A DNA stretch of 64,000 nt from Pelobates cultripes (taxonomy: Eukaryota; Chordata; Amphibia; Anura; Pelobatidae). Below, piece by piece: positions 62,091 through 64,000 of this stretch; positions within the stretch are counted from its first letter, which is position 1, and the number at the start of each line of letters is the position of its first letter. The stretch is taken from the NCBI GenBank assembly GCA_933207985.1, contig OW240913.1, positions 272,925,036 through 272,989,035 on the forward strand, in the 5' to 3' direction. A program made the translations under genes and the position numbers. The notes under the pieces were generated by a model. That model was not told where the DNA came from, made no database searches, and saw only the letters and a list, made by a program, of their open reading frames with translations.

Positions 62091-63255
62091 AATACAGTAT
62101 TTTCCAGTGGGACACTTACATAAAGGGATAAACCAAAAGATTCTCAATACACCTTAGTGAGTACCCTTCACCCTCACATCAAACTAAGTTTACATACAAT
62201 ATAAGGTGGAGTATCTTCAGGTTAAAATCAATGGTAGGTAAATCCTAAAAGTAAAACAAATAATAACACATAATAGTGCAATATTGCCTGGGTTACAAAT
62301 AGAATGAGAATGAAATGTATGGTAATACACTCACAAAATAAGAGCCTGTAAATTAAGGCTCAATTATCCAGCGTTGTGGGGTTAAGGATCCCACTTCCTT
62401 CTTTATGCTGCCAAGGAGTGGTGAATAATCCAATGTCCTCTCACAGATAGGTATAAATGGTAAAAGTGCTTTAATAATAAAGTGCACAAATAAGAATAAA
62501 AAAACAAGACCTTACAATTGAAGGTAACCTTGTTAGAGTAGTCTCTAGCTGCAAAGCGTTTCGCCTCGTGTAGAGGCTTCCTCAGTTGCTCTAATTACTT
62601 GTAGTTTATAGTCTGTATTTATATCGTATCTTTTGCGCCTTTTCCGCTCTCCTCTCCCCTTATTCGCGGCACTTCCGCTTCCGCGTTCCATCAGTGGAAC
62701 GCATTAGTTCAATCGCTTCCGGTTTCGGCTTTTGCGTTCCATGGATGGAACGCATGCGTTCTTATTCTGATTTTTATACGTTTAAACGTATCTTGTGTGT
62801 TCCAATTTAGTTCATTGATGGAAAACAGTCCATTGGTATGTAAAAGAACATAAATATTGTACAAAGAATGGCTCAAAGGGGACAAAATGACTCAAAGGGG
62901 GAATACAGATCTAAAACATACAAATCTTGTAAATAACTTGTATATAAAAAAACTTTGGTATTGTATAAAGCATAACTCAAAGTGAGAATGCAAATGTAAA
63001 ACATACATGTCTTATAAATGATTTCCTGAAATCTGTTACTCTTTTCATAAGACAAAAGAAGAGAATAAACATAAATAGATGTATATCCAACACAAAATGT
63101 AGAGAAGTTTGGCAGATCCTAAATAGGATATTGGTCGTAAAATGTATTCCTTTATATTATAAACATATAAGTGCATGGGAATATGTTTAAAAACCTATTA
63201 TAATTATAAATAAATACTTGATAAAAAAAAAAAAAAGTTTTTTAAAAAAAATCTG
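62091..63255 (-). mobile_element. 3' region of the Penelope-like element
   Basis: Lies directly downstream, on the minus strand, of the Penelope-like ORF. It contains the hairpin module at 62553-62589 (minus: CTGAGGAAGCCTC, loop, GAGGCGAAACGCT) and paired GC-rich direct repeats around CGTTCCATCAGTGGAACGCA / CGTTCCATGGATGGAACGCA (62682-62755). No coding sequence. Confidence 0.5.
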
Positions 63256-64000
63256 TTAAAAGTGGCAAACCTCAAAATCTAAATTTAAACCATAAGGAAT
63301 AAGAGGAATAAGAGTTTTGAAAGTATATATAAATTTCATTTCCTCTTTTCCTAATAATTTGGTATAATTACCCCCTCTCCAATCTCGTTTCACTTCTTTA
63401 ATAGCACAAAAAATAAATTCTCTGGATTTTGGTTGTGGACATCTTTAAAATGTTGGGATACGCTGTGAGTCTCCAGACCATTCCTAATGTTGCGGATATG
63501 TTCAGCGATCCTGACTTTTAAAGGTCTAATAGTTCTCCCTGCATAAAGTAAATTGCAAGGGCATTTTAAAATATGTATAATACCCTTAGAATGGCACGTA
63601 AGGTGATCTTTAATAATGTATGGTTTCTGGATAAAATCTTCCAAATTTTCAAGACGTCTTTTTGTTTTCTTAGTAGTTCTACATGGAAGACATGCGCCAC
63701 AACCATAAAATCCTTTGAGGTCCTGAATAAAGTGCTTTGGTTTTGTAGGGTTTAGATGACTCTTAACTAAAATATTCTTAAAATTCTTGGCTCCTCTATA
63801 TGTAATTTTAGGTTTTATTGGTAAAATTTTAAATAAGATTGGGTCATCTTTTAATAAGTGCCAATGTTTATTTATAATTTTATGTATACGTTTGTTGTGC
63901 CTGTTAAAATCACAAATAAAAGGAACTTCATTAGTATCAATCTGGGTTTTCTTTGGTTTGTATTGTATAAGTTGGTTTCTCTTATTTCATCATACCCTTT
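63256..64000 (-). pseudogene. Penelope-like element ORF, C-terminus with GIY-YIG domain
   Basis: Penelope-like elements encode an RT fused to a GIY-YIG endonuclease. Minus-strand readings in order: IDTNEVPFICDFNRHNKRIH, DPILFKILPIKPKITYRG, FKNILVKSHL, DLKGFYGCGACLPCRTTKK (the CxxC linker), DHLTCHSKGIIHILKCPCNL, LYAGRTIRPLKVRIAEHIRN (GIY-YIG core), SVSQHFKDVHNQNPE. After one frameshift near 63405 it continues DWRGGNYTKLLGKEEMKFIY to a stop at 63256. Another frame break is likely near 63975. The RT part lies beyond the right edge of the window. Confidence 0.85.

Noticed and set aside
63390..63644. GIY-YIG reading as a homing endonuclease or repair nuclease gene
   Set aside because: The flanking CxxC linker and upstream residues are those of Penelope-like elements.
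1..64000. tRNA, rRNA, CRISPR arrays and LTR retrotransposons or retroviral genes
   Set aside because: No cloverleaf-type box sequences, rRNA blocks, regularly spaced repeats with unique spacers, or gag/pol/env readings were recognised.

Overview
The window is vertebrate nuclear DNA, almost certainly from a frog or toad. It holds spliced exons of a mitochondrial protein gene with introns from 78 bp to 14 kb. It is also packed with TTAA-flanked miniature elements that begin TTAAAGG, a type well known from Xenopus (T2-type MITEs), and with CR1/L2-like and L1 LINEs, a Penelope-like element, hAT, Tc1/mariner and piggyBac elements. No bacterial or organellar features, rRNA, tRNA or CRISPR array were seen.

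The only host gene I can support is QRSL1 (GatA, the catalytic subunit of mitochondrial glutamyl-tRNA(Gln) amidotransferase), + strand, about 3.13-34.38 kb. Seven exons are visible: 3128-3304, 11257-11432, 11511-11623, 12337-12529, 14689-14806, 28962-29167 and 34161-34372. They splice into one open frame of 397 complete codons plus a split glycine codon, ending at TAG. The exons for roughly the first 130 residues, including the catalytic lysine, must lie upstream of the window. A polyadenylation signal follows the stop by 3 bases.

Transposons fill the introns and the 3' flank. 0-3.1 kb: edge of a hAT element and a CR1-like LINE. 3.3-11.2 kb: a second CR1-like LINE broken by a piggyBac-type element, an L1 and a MITE. 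13.7-28.9 kb: MITEs, a mariner-type element with an inverted minisatellite, two dead Tc1 copies, and two L1 insertions that keep both ends but have lost the middle. 29.3-31.2 kb: a hAT element made of stacked hairpins, inserted in the terminal repeat of a Tc1 relic. 38.06-43.37 kb: a MITE abutting a complete piggyBac transposon with an intact 581-aa transposase and a 3 x ~420-bp satellite. 43.9-46.8 kb: one LINE nested in another. 46.8-48.0 kb: a chain of TTAA elements. 48.6-49.5 kb: a + strand LINE. 52.85-54.41 kb: an apparently intact Tc1-family transposon with a 338-aa DD37E transposase. 58.7-60.7 kb: a 5'-truncated L1 inside a minisatellite. 61.1-64 kb: Penelope-like sequence with a GIY-YIG domain, running off the window.

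The two intact transposases (piggyBac and DD37E Tc1) look like the most recent arrivals. The TTAA-flanked short elements may be mobilised by piggyBac-type enzymes; that is inference from target site and termini. I found no clearly undescribed gene system. The most unusual items are the paired internally deleted L1s, the hairpin-stacked hAT with telomere-like motifs, the strand-flipping minisatellite, and a recurring hammerhead-like hairpin module associated with the Penelope-like region.
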